Assembly (NCBI GenBank): GCA_027531145.1
Contig: JAPZRF010000016.1
Coordinates: forward strand, 32,506 to 96,505
Reading direction: 5' to 3'
DNA length: 64,000 nucleotides
Source: Brevundimonas sp.
Lineage (GTDB): Bacteria > Pseudomonadota > Alphaproteobacteria > Caulobacterales > Caulobacteraceae
Shown here: positions 38,561-48,258 of the stretch, piece after piece
Numbering within the stretch: position 1 is the stretch's first letter
How the letters are laid out: every line of letters starts with the position of its first letter
Program-made: the position numbers and the translations under genes
The notes under the pieces: generated by a model
What the model saw: the letters and a program-made list of their open reading frames with translations, nothing else
What the model was told of the DNA's origin: nothing
Database searches by the model: none

Positions 38561-39546
38561 GCCGCCTCTGTCCGGCGCGCCTCGGCATCGCGCACCGCCG
38601 CCGCCGCGGCGTCGACCACCTCGAGGCTGGCACCCGGGCGGACGCTCTCCACCGTCAGGATGCGGCGGAAAGCTCGGGCGCCCGGGCGGCCATGCATCAG
38701 GCCCAGCATGTGCCGCGCCATGGCCGCCAGCGGCACGCCCTCGGCCAGTCGCGCCGCCAGATAGGGCCGGTAGGCCTCCAACGCCGCATGGACGTCAATG
38801 TCGGGCGCATCCGAGCCGAACACCCGCCGATCGACCTCGCCCAGCAGCGCCGGAGTGTGATAGGCCGCGCGCCCCAGCATGACGCCGTCCAGGCCACGGC
38901 TCGCCTCCAACGCTTGGTCCAGCGTCTCCAGGCCGCCGTTGAGGACGATCTCCAGCAGCGGCCGCTCGGCCTTCAGCCGGTGCACGAGCGGATAGTCCAG
39001 CGGTGGGATGTCCCGGTTCTCCTTCGGCGACAAACCCTGCAGCCAGGCCTTTCGGGCATGGACGATGAAGTGGCGGACGCCGGCCGCGGCGCAGGCGTCG
39101 ACCAGCCTGAACAGGCTCTTGACCGGATCCTGGTCGTCGACGCCGATGCGGCACTTGACCGTGGCCGGGATAGCGACGGTGGCGCGGATCGCCGCCATGC
39201 ATTCGGCCACAAGGTCCGGCTCGCGCATCAGGCAGGCACCGAAGCGGCCCGACTGCACCCGGTCGGACGGGCAGCCGACATTCAGATTGATCTCGTCATA
39301 GCCGTAATCCGCGCCGATGCGCGCCGCCTCGGCCAGCTGGGCCGGCTCCGAGCCGCCCAGCTGCAGTGCCACAGGGTGCTCCACCGCGTCGAAGCCGAGC
39401 AGGCGGCCGCGGTCCCCATGGATCACCGCCGGGGCGGTCACCATCTCGGTGTAAAGCAGGGCGCGCCGGCTCAGCACGCGGTGGAAGGCCCGACAGTGGC
39501 GGTCGGTCCAATCCATCATCGGCGCGACGGAAAAACGGCGGTCCAT
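38557..39546 (-). CDS. dusA: tRNA-dihydrouridine(20/20a) synthase
   Basis: A 329-aa FMN enzyme that reduces U20/U20a in tRNA D-loops. The N-terminal RRFSVAPMMDWTDRHCR, INLNVGCPSDRVQSGRFGAC with the catalytic cysteine and the HARKAWLQGLSPKENR segment are diagnostic of the DusA subgroup. ATG at 39546 is chosen because DusA starts a few residues before this motif; the frame extends 57 bp upstream to a TTG. Followed by the TauE gene with a 4-bp overlap. Confidence 0.95.
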   Translation of the reverse strand: MDRRFSVAPMMDWTDRHCRAFHRVLSRRALLYTEMVTAPAVIHGDRGRLLGFDAVEHPVALQLGGSEPAQLAEAARIGADYGYDEINLNVGCPSDRVQSGRFGACLMREPDLVAECMAAIRATVAIPATVKCRIGVDDQDPVKSLFRLVDACAAAGVRHFIVHARKAWLQGLSPKENRDIPPLDYPLVHRLKAERPLLEIVLNGGLETLDQALEASRGLDGVMLGRAAYHTPALLGEVDRRVFGSDAPDIDVHAALEAYRPYLAARLAEGVPLAAMARHMLGLMHGRPGARAFRRILTVESVRPGASLEVVDAAAAAVRDAEARRTEAA

Positions 39547-39841
39547 CTCAAACGGTCTGCCTGTACCGGGGTCATTGTTGGTCTGCCGGACGCTGCGTGC
39601 CAAGACCTGAACCGGTGCCGAGTTAGTTCAGTCACCCGCTTTACGCAAACTGCAGCCCTGAAGACGCTGGCCTGTCGCCGATCGAGAGCCAACGTCAACT
39701 CTTCGCCCACCGATCCTCGCCCGCAGCCTATCCAGGGGGGCCGAAGCGACGGTTCGTCCGGCCTCAGCCGCATGCTCCTGACGCCATGCTGTCAGTTGCG
39801 CTAATCCATAAGGCGTCGGGGACAGAAAGGAGCCCCAGCAC

Positions 39842-40138
39842 ATGAGTGAACCTGTTCTGGAACTTGTTGAGTTCCGCACATCGGGAGGCGCAGCGGCTCT
39901 GCATCGAGCCGTACAGGACATGGATCCCTGGCTGCGCGCGCAGCCGGGATTCCGCTGGCGGCGACTGGCGCAGTTCGAAGACGGCGCGTTGCTCGACCTG
40001 ATCGAGTGGGCCGATGCAGCCTCGGCGACCGCGGCTGCCGATCAGATCATGACCGCACCACAGGTGGCAGGCTTCATGGCGTTGATCGACGGGTCAAGTG
40101 TGGTCATGCGTCACGCACGTATTCTGGTCTCTCGGTAG
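39842..40138 (+). CDS. Small protein resembling dimeric alpha/beta-barrel (ABM-like) domains
   Basis: A 98-aa protein: VLELVEFRTSGGAAALHRAV, then WLRAQPGFRWRRLAQFEDGALLDLIEWAD and a final strand. The pattern (strand, helix with WLRAQPGF, strand ending in W) resembles antibiotic-biosynthesis-monooxygenase-like ferredoxin folds. AAAGGAG precedes the start. The next gene, a WYL regulator, begins right after the stop, so they form one unit and the regulator may control it. Confidence 0.65.
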   Translation: MSEPVLELVEFRTSGGAAALHRAVQDMDPWLRAQPGFRWRRLAQFEDGALLDLIEWADAASATAAADQIMTAPQVAGFMALIDGSSVVMRHARILVSR

Positions 40139-40792
40139 ATGCGCCGGGCGGACCGCCTCCTGGCCCTTCTTCAGGCGCTGAGGGGCGGCCGCTTGCGCAC
40201 GGCCGAGTGGCTCGCTGGGCACCTCGAGGTCTCGGCTCGCACCATCTATCGGGACATCGCTGACCTCCAGGCCAACGGCACGCCGATCGATGGAGAGCGC
40301 GGCGTCGGCTATCTGCTTCGGGACGACTTCTTCCTGCCACCGCTCGCATTGACGCGAATCGAACACGAAGCTCTCCGATGGGGCGTGGCACTGGCGGCGG
40401 CGCATGGAGACGAGGCGATCGCGGAAGCCGCGGAGGAACTGCTGCACAAGCTCGGGGGTGATCCTGCGCCGTTCCATGCCCCGTCATCGCTCACCGTCCG
40501 GCAGCGCAAGGTCCTGAAAACGGCCAGGGAAGCCCTCGCGCATTCACGGCGCCTGACGATTACCTATCGCAACAGTGCGGAGGTGGAGACCGAGAGGACA
40601 GTGCGCCCTCTCAGCCTGGAACACTGGGGCCTGGCCTGGACACTGGCCGCCTGGTGTGAGCTGCGTTCGGACTTCAGGGTGTTCCGTCTCGATCGCATCA
40701 TGGCCTGCGGAACCGGCGAGCCATTCAGCCGCGAGCGCGGTAAACAGCTCAGCGATTTCCTCGCCTCGGTCCGCAGCGCAGCAAACCCATGA
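40139..40792 (+). CDS. YafY/DeoR-like regulator with HTH and WYL domain
   Basis: A 217-aa transcription factor. Residues 1-55 hold an HTH_11 wing (RLLALLQALRGGRLRTAEWL, ARTIYRDIADLQANG), then a WYL ligand-binding domain around 130-190 (LTITYRNSAEVETERTVRPL, LAAWCELRSDFRVFRLDRI). YafY-type regulators sense small ligands and often control an adjacent enzyme, here the ABM-like gene immediately upstream. Its stop overlaps the next gene's start. Confidence 0.88.
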   Translation: MRRADRLLALLQALRGGRLRTAEWLAGHLEVSARTIYRDIADLQANGTPIDGERGVGYLLRDDFFLPPLALTRIEHEALRWGVALAAAHGDEAIAEAAEELLHKLGGDPAPFHAPSSLTVRQRKVLKTAREALAHSRRLTITYRNSAEVETERTVRPLSLEHWGLAWTLAAWCELRSDFRVFRLDRIMACGTGEPFSRERGKQLSDFLASVRSAANP

Positions 40793-41121
40793 CCGTCAGA
40801 CCTCTCGGAGAACTGAAGGGGCTCGGCGTCGTTTCGGTACGCTGGCTCGGGAGCGTCGGAATTGCCGACGAAGGCGACTTACGCGCTCTCGGATCCGTAG
40901 AGGCGTATGCCCGAGTCCGCATGGCCGCGGCCCCGGGCGCGAGCCTGAATCTGCTGTACGCGCTGGAAGCGGCGCTGCGGGATGTCGACTGGCGCTCGCT
41001 TCCGCCCGAGCTTCGAGCCTCCTTGGCCGCGAAAGTCGGCCGGAGCTGCGGCGGGCGCGCAGGGATCAGACGCAAGGATGACGCGCCGGTTTGGCCCCCG
41101 GGGCTTTCAACACCCCGTTGA
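40789..41121 (+). CDS. TfoX C-terminal domain protein
   Basis: A 110-aa protein with the TfoX-C pattern: LGELKGLGVVSVRWLGSVGI, then DEGDLRALGSVEAYARVR and NLLYALEAALRDVDWRSLP. The TfoX N-terminal domain is absent. Standalone TfoX-C modules contain a helix-hairpin-helix-like fold; a role in competence is not implied. It overlaps the WYL regulator stop by 4 bp, suggesting a three-gene unit. Confidence 0.82.
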   Translation: MTVRPLGELKGLGVVSVRWLGSVGIADEGDLRALGSVEAYARVRMAAAPGASLNLLYALEAALRDVDWRSLPPELRASLAAKVGRSCGGRAGIRRKDDAPVWPPGLSTPR

Positions 41122-41201
41122 TGCGCGATTGCCTGCGCACGAGGAGGATGGCACCGTCGTCAGGCTTGGACGTCGGCCCCGAGCCCCGCTAAGAGCACGG
41201 G

Positions 41202-42566
41202 ATGCGTTACCTCAGTACCCGTTCCGGCCATCCCGAGGCGGATTTCACCGACGCCCTGCTGAGCGGTCTGGCGCCCGACGGCGGACTTTACATGCCCGAG
41301 ACCTGGCCCGCCCTGTCGCCCGAGGCGCAGAGCGGGGAGTATGCGGTGACCGCCCGCGAGGTGATGCGCGCCTTCGCCGGCGATGCCCTGCCAGCCGACG
41401 CCATTGACCGCGCCGTCTCGCGCCTGGTGGCCGGCTTTGACGCCATCGAGGTGACGCCGGTGGTGCGCCTGTCCGAACGGCTCAGCCTGCTGGAGCTGCA
41501 TCACGGCCCGACCGCCGCCTTCAAGGACCTGGCCATGCAGCTGGCCGCGAGCCTGACCGAGGCGGCCCTGACCGGCTCCGGCGAGCAGCTGACCCTGTTC
41601 GTGGCCACCAGCGGCGACACCGGGGCCGCCGCGGTGCGCGCCTTCGAGGGCATGAGCCGGGTGCGTCTGGTCGTGCTGCATCCGCTGGATCGGGTCTCGC
41701 CGGTGCAGCGGCGGCAGATGACCACCTGCATGGCGGACAACGTCCTCAACCTCGGCGTCGCGGGTGACTTCGATGACTGCCAGCGGCTGGTGAAGCAGCT
41801 GCTGGCCCATGCGCCGCTGCGCCAGACCGGCCGGGTCAGCTCGGTCAACTCGATCAACTGGGCCCGGCTCGCGGGGCAGATCCCCTACTACGCCGTCGCC
41901 GCTCACGCCCTGCGGTCGCGCGGCGTCACCGGAGCTGCGACCTACGTCGTGCCGACCGGCAACTTCGGCGACGCTTTTGCCGGCTGGGCGGCGGGGCGCA
42001 TGGGCGTCCCTGTCGGCGGGCTGGTGGCCGCGGTCAACCGCAACGACGCCCTGGCCCGGGCGCTGGAGACCGGCGTCTACGCCCGCGCGGCGGCCCAGCC
42101 GACCATGAGCGTCAGCATGGACGTGCAGGCCCCGTCCAACTTCGAGCGACTGGTGTTCGAGGCGACCGGCCGCGATGCGGAGCGCACCCGCACCGTGTTC
42201 GAGACCTTTGCCCGCGAGGGCGAGGTGCGGCTCGGCGACGATCTGCTGGCGCGCCTGCGGGCCGAGGTCGGGGCCCAGTCGGTGGGCGAGGCCGAGACGG
42301 CGCAGGAGATGCGCCGCACCCTGGCCGAAACCGGGCTGATCGTCTGCCCGCACACGGCGGTCGCCCTGGCGGCGGCGCGGCGGCTCGACACCACGGGCCC
42401 GGTCATGGCCCTGGCCACGGCGCACCCGGCCAAGTTCGCCGAGGCGGTGCGCGACTCGACCCACCGCGATCCGCCCCCGGCCTGGGTGCTCGAGGGCCTG
42501 ACCGGCAAACCGGAACGCCTGACACGGGTGCAGCCCAAGCTGGCGGCCGTGCTCGCTGCCCTCTGA
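41202..42566 (+). CDS. thrC: Threonine synthase
   Basis: A 454-aa PLP enzyme converting O-phosphohomoserine to threonine. The PLP lysine is K108 in GPTAAFKDLAMQL; phosphate-binding ATSGDTGAAAV and SVNSINWARLAGQ follow. N-terminal MRYLSTRSGHPEADFTDALL is typical of the long bacterial form. It is convergent with thrB, which makes its substrate. Confidence 0.96.
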   Translation: MRYLSTRSGHPEADFTDALLSGLAPDGGLYMPETWPALSPEAQSGEYAVTAREVMRAFAGDALPADAIDRAVSRLVAGFDAIEVTPVVRLSERLSLLELHHGPTAAFKDLAMQLAASLTEAALTGSGEQLTLFVATSGDTGAAAVRAFEGMSRVRLVVLHPLDRVSPVQRRQMTTCMADNVLNLGVAGDFDDCQRLVKQLLAHAPLRQTGRVSSVNSINWARLAGQIPYYAVAAHALRSRGVTGAATYVVPTGNFGDAFAGWAAGRMGVPVGGLVAAVNRNDALARALETGVYARAAAQPTMSVSMDVQAPSNFERLVFEATGRDAERTRTVFETFAREGEVRLGDDLLARLRAEVGAQSVGEAETAQEMRRTLAETGLIVCPHTAVALAAARRLDTTGPVMALATAHPAKFAEAVRDSTHRDPPPAWVLEGLTGKPERLTRVQPKLAAVLAAL

Positions 42567-42581
42567 GCCGCCCCGGCGCGC

Positions 42582-43511
42582 TCAGGCAGGCCAGGTCTCG
42601 AGTCGGCGGAAGAAGGGCATCGGGTCCTTGGGCGTGACCAGCGCCGCCGGGTCGTGGAACAGCCGGTCATGCAGGCGGGTGAGGGTGAAGCGCGTCGTCG
42701 CCGCCCGACCGAGCGCCGGCAGCCGCGCCTGCTCCGCTGGCGACAGCGGGCGCACCGCCTCATAGCCCGTGAGGAAGGCAGCGAAGGCCTCGGCCCGCAG
42801 GCCGCCCTCCGCGTCGAAGGCCCAGGCCGCCAGCGCGATGGCGAGATCGTAGGCCCAGGGTCCCGTGCAGGCGAAGTAGAAGTCGATCACACCCGAGACC
42901 CGCCCCTCGTCGAACAGGACATTGTCCGGGAAGTAGTCGGCATGGATGGCCCCGCCGGGCAGGTCGTCCGGCAGGTCGGCCCAGCGGGCGACCTCGGCCT
43001 CCAGCATATCGAGGCGGTGCGCATCCTCACCCTCCGCCCGCGTCCGGCAGCGCCCCGCCAGAGCCGCCGCCGCCGCCGGCCCGACGGGGTTGGCGCGCCG
43101 CAAGGGGAAGTCGACGGCCATCAGGTGCAGTTGCGCCAGCTCCGCCCCGGCCAGAGCGACCTCGTTCGGCGACGGCCCGCGCAACCAGGCACCCTCGACC
43201 CAGCGCACCACCGCCGCGGGGCGCCCGTTCAACACCCCGGTCAGGCCCCCTCTGAGGTCGGCGACCGGCTCGGCCGCCGGTCGCCCGGCCCGCGCGAGAT
43301 GCCCGGTAAGGCCGAGACAGAAGGGCAACGAGGCCGCATCGGTGCGCCCCTCGAACAGGGTCAGCACAAAGTGGCCGGAGTCCGTCTCAAGCCGGAAGTT
43401 CGAGTTCTCGACCCCTTCGGCTATGGGGGTCAGCGTGCGGAACCCGCCGAGGTCATAGTGTTTCAGAAACGCCGAAGCCTCGGCCGGCGTCACCGGCGTG
43501 AACACCGCCAT
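42582..43511 (-). CDS. thrB: Homoserine kinase (APH-fold type)
   Basis: A 309-aa kinase that phosphorylates homoserine, the step before threonine synthase. It is the aminoglycoside-phosphotransferase-like ThrB found in alphaproteobacteria: FTPVTPAEASAFLKHYDLG at the start, EGVENSNFRLET, GAIHADYFPDNVLFDEGRVSG (catalytic HxDxxxxN) and IDFYFACTGPWAYDLAIA. It lies next to thrC, though convergent rather than cotranscribed. Confidence 0.94.
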   Translation of the reverse strand: MAVFTPVTPAEASAFLKHYDLGGFRTLTPIAEGVENSNFRLETDSGHFVLTLFEGRTDAASLPFCLGLTGHLARAGRPAAEPVADLRGGLTGVLNGRPAAVVRWVEGAWLRGPSPNEVALAGAELAQLHLMAVDFPLRRANPVGPAAAAALAGRCRTRAEGEDAHRLDMLEAEVARWADLPDDLPGGAIHADYFPDNVLFDEGRVSGVIDFYFACTGPWAYDLAIALAAWAFDAEGGLRAEAFAAFLTGYEAVRPLSPAEQARLPALGRAATTRFTLTRLHDRLFHDPAALVTPKDPMPFFRRLETWPA

Positions 43512-43513
43512 CC

Positions 43514-44338
43514 CTAGCGTTTCCCGAAAGGGACGATACGGTTGTCGGCGTCGTGCCCGATGTCGGCCGGCCCGAGGTAGGGAATGCCCGAGCGGGCGCA
43601 CCAGAAGCGCACGATCTCCTCGGCCGTCATGCCGAAGTCCGGTTCGTTCGGCGTCACGTCCGAGGCCCGGCCCATACGGATGCCGGCGACCTGGCGGATA
43701 GAGGGCTGGGAGGTAATGTGGAACATCGCCCGGTCGATGCGGTAGGCCGCCTCGGAAACCTCTTCCAGCATCAGCACATGGCCCGTCAGATCCGGCTCCA
43801 GCGGGGTGCCCAGCAGCTGGCTCAGGATGGTGATGTTGAAGGCCGCCGCCGGCCGTGGATCGGCCGCCAGCGACGGCTCGAACCCGGCCGGATCACCCTC
43901 CGTCAGCCAGGCCAGGGCCCGCCGGCCGGTCTCGACCCCGCGGCGCACGTCGGCCGCCATGGGCCCGTGCGCCAGATGCTCGAAGCCAGCCTTGTACATG
44001 GCCGCCAGCAGGCTGCCGGCGTCGGAATAGCCGAGGTAGCGCTTGCCCCGCGCCTCGGGGCCGAGCTGCGGGGTAACTGCCTCGGCGATTCGGCAAGAGC
44101 CGTAGCCGCCACGTGCAAACCAGATCGCGTCCAGCCGGGGGTCGTTGGCGAACTCGACGAGGGCCCTCGCCCGGGTCGTGTCATCGCCGGCAAAGTGGCC
44201 GTGCTTGGCGTGCAGGGAGGGATGGAACACCAGCGCCGGGTCGCCGCCCGGGACATGTTCGGCCATCCAGGCCTTTATGCCCTCGACGGTTTCGGGAGAG
44301 ACCCGGGAGCTGGCGGCGACCACGCCGATCTTGAACAC
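43514..44338 (-). CDS. LD-carboxypeptidase (LdcA-like)
   Basis: A 274-aa cytoplasmic serine peptidase of the S66 family. IWFARGGYGSCRIAEA and the nucleophile segment YLGYSDAGSL (Ser105) are typical; later VLMLEEVSEAAYRIDRAM carries the catalytic Glu and a late HDADN the His. The enzyme trims the terminal D-Ala from murein tetrapeptide during peptidoglycan recycling. The thrB gene starts 2 bp downstream on the same strand, and a Mur-ligase paralogue runs in the opposite direction. Confidence 0.9.
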   Translation of the reverse strand: MFKIGVVAASSRVSPETVEGIKAWMAEHVPGGDPALVFHPSLHAKHGHFAGDDTTRARALVEFANDPRLDAIWFARGGYGSCRIAEAVTPQLGPEARGKRYLGYSDAGSLLAAMYKAGFEHLAHGPMAADVRRGVETGRRALAWLTEGDPAGFEPSLAADPRPAAAFNITILSQLLGTPLEPDLTGHVLMLEEVSEAAYRIDRAMFHITSQPSIRQVAGIRMGRASDVTPNEPDFGMTAEEIVRFWCARSGIPYLGPADIGHDADNRIVPFGKR

Positions 44339-44437
44339 GCCGCTCTCCCTTGCGCCGGATACGCTCTGGTCAGGTCCCGGAGGGACCGCTAGTCAGGCGT
44401 CCCAGCCTTCGCCGTTTCGCCCATCCGGATCAAGTCG

Positions 44438-45838
44438 ATGACGCAGCCCAAGGCCTACTTCTTCTGCGGCGTCGGCGGTTCAGGCATGCTGCCGCTGGCG
44501 ATGATCGTCAAGGCGGGCGGGGCGTCGGTCGAGGGCTCCGACCGCGCCCGCGACCAGGGTCGCTCGCCGGACAAGTTCGCCTGGCTGGAGACGCAGGGCG
44601 TGCGCCTGCATCCCCAGGACGGCTCGGGCGTGACCCGGCCGGACCAGCTGGTCATCGCCACCGGGGCGGTCGAGGACACGGTGCCGGACATCGCCGCCGC
44701 CCGGCGCATCGGTGCCAGCATTCTTACGCGTCCGGAACTGCTCAGCGACCTGTTCAACGCCGCCGCCACCTCGATCGGCGTCGCCGGCACCAGCGGCAAG
44801 TCGACCATCACCGGCATGCTGGCCTGGATCCTCGACCAGGCGGGGCTGGAGCCCACTGTCATGAACGGCGCGGTGATGAAGAACTGGGCCGACGCCGACC
44901 ACCCCTTCGCCAGCGCCCGGGTCGGCCGGCCGGACCTGTTCGTGTCGGAGGTGGACGAGTCCGACGGCTCAATCGCCCGCTACGACCCGACCGTGGCCGT
45001 GGTCTCCAACATCTCGCTCGACCACAAGTCGATGGAGGAGCTGGAGGCCCTGTTCGGGGGCTACGTCGGGCGGGCGGCGACGGCGGTCCTGAACCTCGAC
45101 AATCCCGGCACGGCGGCGCTGGCCCGGAGCGCGGCGGATGGTGCAACGACGGTCCGCACCTTCTCGCTCGGGGACGCCGCGGCCGACCTGTCGGCGCATG
45201 AACTGCTGCCGCTGGCCGACGGCATCGGCTTCACCCTGCGCACCCCGGGCGGGTTGGACCTGCCGGTGCGACTGACCCAGCCGGGCGCGCACAATGTCGC
45301 CAACGCCCTGGCCGCCCTGCTGGCGGCCGAGGCGCTGAGCGTGCCGGTCGCCGACGGGGCGGCGGCGCTGGCGCGCTTCGCCGGCATCCGCCGCCGGCTG
45401 GAGCTGGTCGGCAGCCGCAACGGCGTCACGGTCATCGACGACTTCGCCCACAACCCGGACAAGATCGCCGCCACGCTGAAGACCTTGCACGCCTTCGACG
45501 GCCGGCTGCTGGTGCTGTTCCAGCCGCACGGCTTCGGCCCGCTGAAGCTGATGCGGCAGGACTTCATCGATGGCTTCGCCGGCCTGCTGCGGCCTGACGA
45601 CGTGCTGCTGATGCCCGAGCCCGTCTACTACGGCGGCACCACCGACCGCAGCGTCTCGTCGGGCAACATCGTCGACGGCCTCGTGGCGCGCGGAGTCAAG
45701 GCCGAGGCCTTGCCCGACCGCGCCGCCTGCGGGGCCCGACTGCTGGCGCTGGCGCAAGCGGGCGACCGCATAGTCGTCATGGGTGCCCGCGACGACACAC
45801 TGTCGACCTTCGCGGCGGAATTGCTGGCCGCACTCTAG
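44438..45838 (+). CDS. Mur ligase family protein, MurC/Mpl-like
   Basis: A 466-aa ATP-dependent amide ligase with the three Mur domains: N-terminal UDP-binding [16 protein letters not shown], the ATP loop [14 protein letters not shown] (117-123), VDESDGS and HNVANALAA in the centre, and the C-terminal [16 protein letters not shown]. It is a MurC-like paralogue. Because an LD-carboxypeptidase is divergent next to it, it may be the Mpl-type ligase that joins recycled tripeptide to UDP-MurNAc; that is inference. It overlaps the convergent methyltransferase stop by 4 bp. Confidence 0.85.
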   Translation: MTQPKAYFFCGVGGSGMLPLAMIVKAGGASVEGSDRARDQGRSPDKFAWLETQGVRLHPQDGSGVTRPDQLVIATGAVEDTVPDIAAARRIGASILTRPELLSDLFNAAATSIGVAGTSGKSTITGMLAWILDQAGLEPTVMNGAVMKNWADADHPFASARVGRPDLFVSEVDESDGSIARYDPTVAVVSNISLDHKSMEELEALFGGYVGRAATAVLNLDNPGTAALARSAADGATTVRTFSLGDAAADLSAHELLPLADGIGFTLRTPGGLDLPVRLTQPGAHNVANALAALLAAEALSVPVADGAAALARFAGIRRRLELVGSRNGVTVIDDFAHNPDKIAATLKTLHAFDGRLLVLFQPHGFGPLKLMRQDFIDGFAGLLRPDDVLLMPEPVYYGGTTDRSVSSGNIVDGLVARGVKAEALPDRAACGARLLALAQAGDRIVVMGARDDTLSTFAAELLAAL

Positions 45839-47076
45839 CGCCGGAACACCGCGACCAGCTCAATGTGGGCCGACCACAGGAACTGGTCGACCGGCGTCAC
45901 CGCCTCCAGCCGGAAGCCGGCCTCGACCAGCACCCGGGCGTCGCGGGCGAAGGTCGCCGGATTGCACGACACCCCGACCACCACCGACGCGGCGCTGGCG
46001 GCAATCTGGCGGGTCTGCTCCAGCGCCCCGGCGCGCGGCGGGTCGAATACCACCGCCTCGACGCCCTTGAGGTCCTGCGGCGACAGCGGCCGGCGGAACA
46101 GGTCGCGCGCCTCGGCCGTGACCGGCTTCAGCCCCGGAGCGGCGGCGCCCGCCTTAAGGGCGGCAATCCCCTCGGCCGAGGCGTCGGCGGCGATCACCGG
46201 GGCGACAGCGGCCAGCGGCAGGGTGAAGGTGCCCACGCCGCAGAACAGGTCGGCGATACGCCGCGCCCCTGCCACCGCCGCCACCGCCCGCTCGACCATG
46301 GCCGCCTCGGCCTCGGGCGAGGCCTGCAGGAAGGCTCCCGGCGGCAGGGCGACCGTGGCCGGGCCGAAGGCGATGCGTGGCGGCCGGGCCATCACCAGCG
46401 TCTCCCCGGCCAGGCTGAGCCGCGCCAGATCCGCCCGGCCGGCGGCCTCGATAGCCCGCATCTGCGCGTCGCGCGACAGACCGCCGGAACGCCGCTCCAC
46501 CCCGGTCACATCCACGTCCAGCCCGGTCAGGGTCCAGGTCACATGCAGGGTCGGGGCCGACTTCGGGTGCTCGAGAAAAGGCGTCGCCACCTCGGCCAGA
46601 GCCGGAAAGGCGCGCACGAGGCGCGGATCGGCCACGGGGCAGGCGCTGACCGCCACCAGCCGCCACGAGCGCCGCGCCTTGAACCCCAGCAGGGTCCGGC
46701 CGTTGGGGCCACGCCGGGCGTGCAGGGCCAGCCGGCGGCGCGTGCCCGGGGCCGTCGCCACGGTGTCGCCGATCTCCGTCGTCAGCCCCTCGCGGGCCAG
46801 GGCCAGCCGAACCTGCTCGCGCTTCCAAGCCAGATAGGGCACCGGGGCCCAATGCTGAAGCGAACAGCCGCCGCAGTCGCCATAGTGGGGCGAGGCTGGG
46901 ACGATGCGCTCGGGGCTGTCCGTCAACCGGCGGATGTCCTCGGCGCGGCCGTCGCGCACCTCGGCCTCGATCATCTCGCCGGGCAGGGTCAGGGGGGCGA
47001 AGACGGGCCCTGCCGGGATGTCCGCCACGCCGTCGCCCTGGGCCCCGAGCCGGGTGATCGTCAGAGACTGCCGCAT
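45835..47076 (-). CDS. TrmA-family 23S rRNA/tRNA (uracil-5-)-methyltransferase
   Basis: A 413-aa RNA methyltransferase. An N-terminal TRAM-like domain ([26 protein letters not shown]) is followed by a CGGC cysteine pair (C68, C71) for an iron-sulfur cluster, the SAM site [15 protein letters not shown] and the catalytic FDPPRAG and [10 protein letters not shown]. It is most like the RlmD/RumA group that methylates a 23S rRNA uridine, but the precise target is not fixed. Start at 47076 has GGAG upstream. Confidence 0.88.
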   Translation of the reverse strand: MRQSLTITRLGAQGDGVADIPAGPVFAPLTLPGEMIEAEVRDGRAEDIRRLTDSPERIVPASPHYGDCGGCSLQHWAPVPYLAWKREQVRLALAREGLTTEIGDTVATAPGTRRRLALHARRGPNGRTLLGFKARRSWRLVAVSACPVADPRLVRAFPALAEVATPFLEHPKSAPTLHVTWTLTGLDVDVTGVERRSGGLSRDAQMRAIEAAGRADLARLSLAGETLVMARPPRIAFGPATVALPPGAFLQASPEAEAAMVERAVAAVAGARRIADLFCGVGTFTLPLAAVAPVIAADASAEGIAALKAGAAAPGLKPVTAEARDLFRRPLSPQDLKGVEAVVFDPPRAGALEQTRQIAASAASVVVGVSCNPATFARDARVLVEAGFRLEAVTPVDQFLWSAHIELVAVFRR

Positions 47077-47238
47077 CGGGGCTCCATAGAGGGCGACGGC
47101 CCCGGCCGGAACCCGCGTCGAAACATGAACGAAGATGAACGGCGCGCTCAAAACCCGTTCAGCTTGGCCGATCTACACCGGACACCATGGAGCGACGCCG
47201 ACGGACCGGCGGCCTCCGCGACAGAGGGAAACAGGATC

Positions 47239-47874
47239 ATGGTCGCTCATCGCCGTTTCAGCTTCGCCCTCGCCGGACTGGCCGCCCTGGCCGCCGTGTC
47301 GGCCCCGCCCCTCGCTTCCGCGCAGAGCTATGGCCCCTATCCTTACACAGCGCACGGCTACGACCGTCAGGACTACCGCGCCGGGCCGGCCTACTACGAC
47401 CCCTGCGTCCGTGACCAGCGCCAGCGTCAGACCGCCGGCGGTCTGATCGGCGCGGCCATAGGTGCCATCGCCGGCTCCCAGATCGCCGCCCGCGGTAACC
47501 GCACCGAGGGCAGCGTCCTCGGCGGGGTCGTCGGGGCCGCGATCGGTGCCGGCGTCGGCGGCGGCCAGGCCGCCTGCCGTCCGGGATCGGTCCAGCCCTA
47601 CCCGGCCGCCGACCACGGTCGCGACGCCTATGGCTACAGCGACGGGCGCGATCGATACGACGACCGCTACGATCGCTCGCGGCCCGACCGGGACGACGAC
47701 TACGGCTATCGCGACGACCGTTCGCGCGGCTACCCGACCTCGACCACCGACTATGGCGCAGCCGACGGCTGCCGCCTGGCCGAGAGCCGCATCACCCTTC
47801 CCGACGGGCGTCAGGACGTGCGCTACGTGCGCACCTGCCCCGACGCCTCGGGCCGCTATCGCGTCGTCGATTAA
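47239..47874 (+). CDS. Glycine-zipper 2TM surface protein
   Basis: A 211-aa exported protein: signal peptide (RRFSFALAGLAALAAVSA), a Tyr-rich region, the glycine zipper GGLIGAAIGAIAGSQIAARG with a second GGVVGAAIGAGVGGG, then an Asp/Arg/Tyr-rich repeat segment (RDRYDDRYDRSRPDRDDDYG). Glycine-zipper proteins sit in the outer membrane or periplasm. The frame is open upstream and ATG at 47125 would add 38 residues before the signal peptide, so 47239 is preferred. A terminator follows. Confidence 0.85.
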   Translation: MVAHRRFSFALAGLAALAAVSAPPLASAQSYGPYPYTAHGYDRQDYRAGPAYYDPCVRDQRQRQTAGGLIGAAIGAIAGSQIAARGNRTEGSVLGGVVGAAIGAGVGGGQAACRPGSVQPYPAADHGRDAYGYSDGRDRYDDRYDRSRPDRDDDYGYRDDRSRGYPTSTTDYGAADGCRLAESRITLPDGRQDVRYVRTCPDASGRYRVVD

Positions 47875-47910
47875 TCTTCAGCCCCCCTGTCGATCGACGA
47901 GGCGTGAGGA

Positions 47911-47942
47911 ACCGCCGGTGGAGCGATCCGCCGGCGGTTTTT
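47911..47942 (+). terminator. Intrinsic terminator after the glycine-zipper gene
   Basis: Inverted repeat ACCGCCGG / CCGGCGGT with a 12-nt loop, followed by a run of five T. It lies about 35 bp downstream of the stop. Confidence 0.8.
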
Positions 47943-47944
47943 CT

Positions 47945-48258
47945 GTCTTTGGGATCCCTGTCTCCTCCTCCCCTTGCGGGAGAAGGTCTCATGCGGAGCA
48001 AGACGGATGAGGGGTGCCAGCACCGAGGCCGGGTGGATGGTCTGTCCCGGTCAAGCGATCACAGCGGGCACAACGAAAGCCACAGAGGACACAACGGTGT
48101 CGCGGCGCTGCGCCGCCGAGTTCCTACCCCAAAGGGGGAGGTGGCTCGCCGGCGCAGCCGGCGAGACGGAGGGGGGGCGGCTCGCAACGGCGGCGGTCCC
48201 CTTCCCCCTGCGGGGGAGGAATGGGCGTGTCCGCTGCGATCCCTTGAGAGGAGCCCCC
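47945..48258. repeat. Intergenic region with REP-like repeats (third block)
   Basis: No gene is supported. It contains CTCCTCCCCTTGCGGGAGAA (about 47959-47985) followed by GGATGAGGG, the same motif family as 23.29 kb; an AAAGGGGGAGGTGGC unit with CCGGCGCAGCCGG hairpin (about 48130-48165), and CCTTCCCCCTGCGGGGGAGG near 48200-48225. A central AT-rich piece with CACAACG/CACAGAGG-type sequence is different in composition. Confidence 0.65.

Noticed and set aside
45865..47238. Upstream extension of the glycine-zipper frame
   Set aside because: Most of it is antisense to the RNA methyltransferase and a signal peptide starts at 47239.
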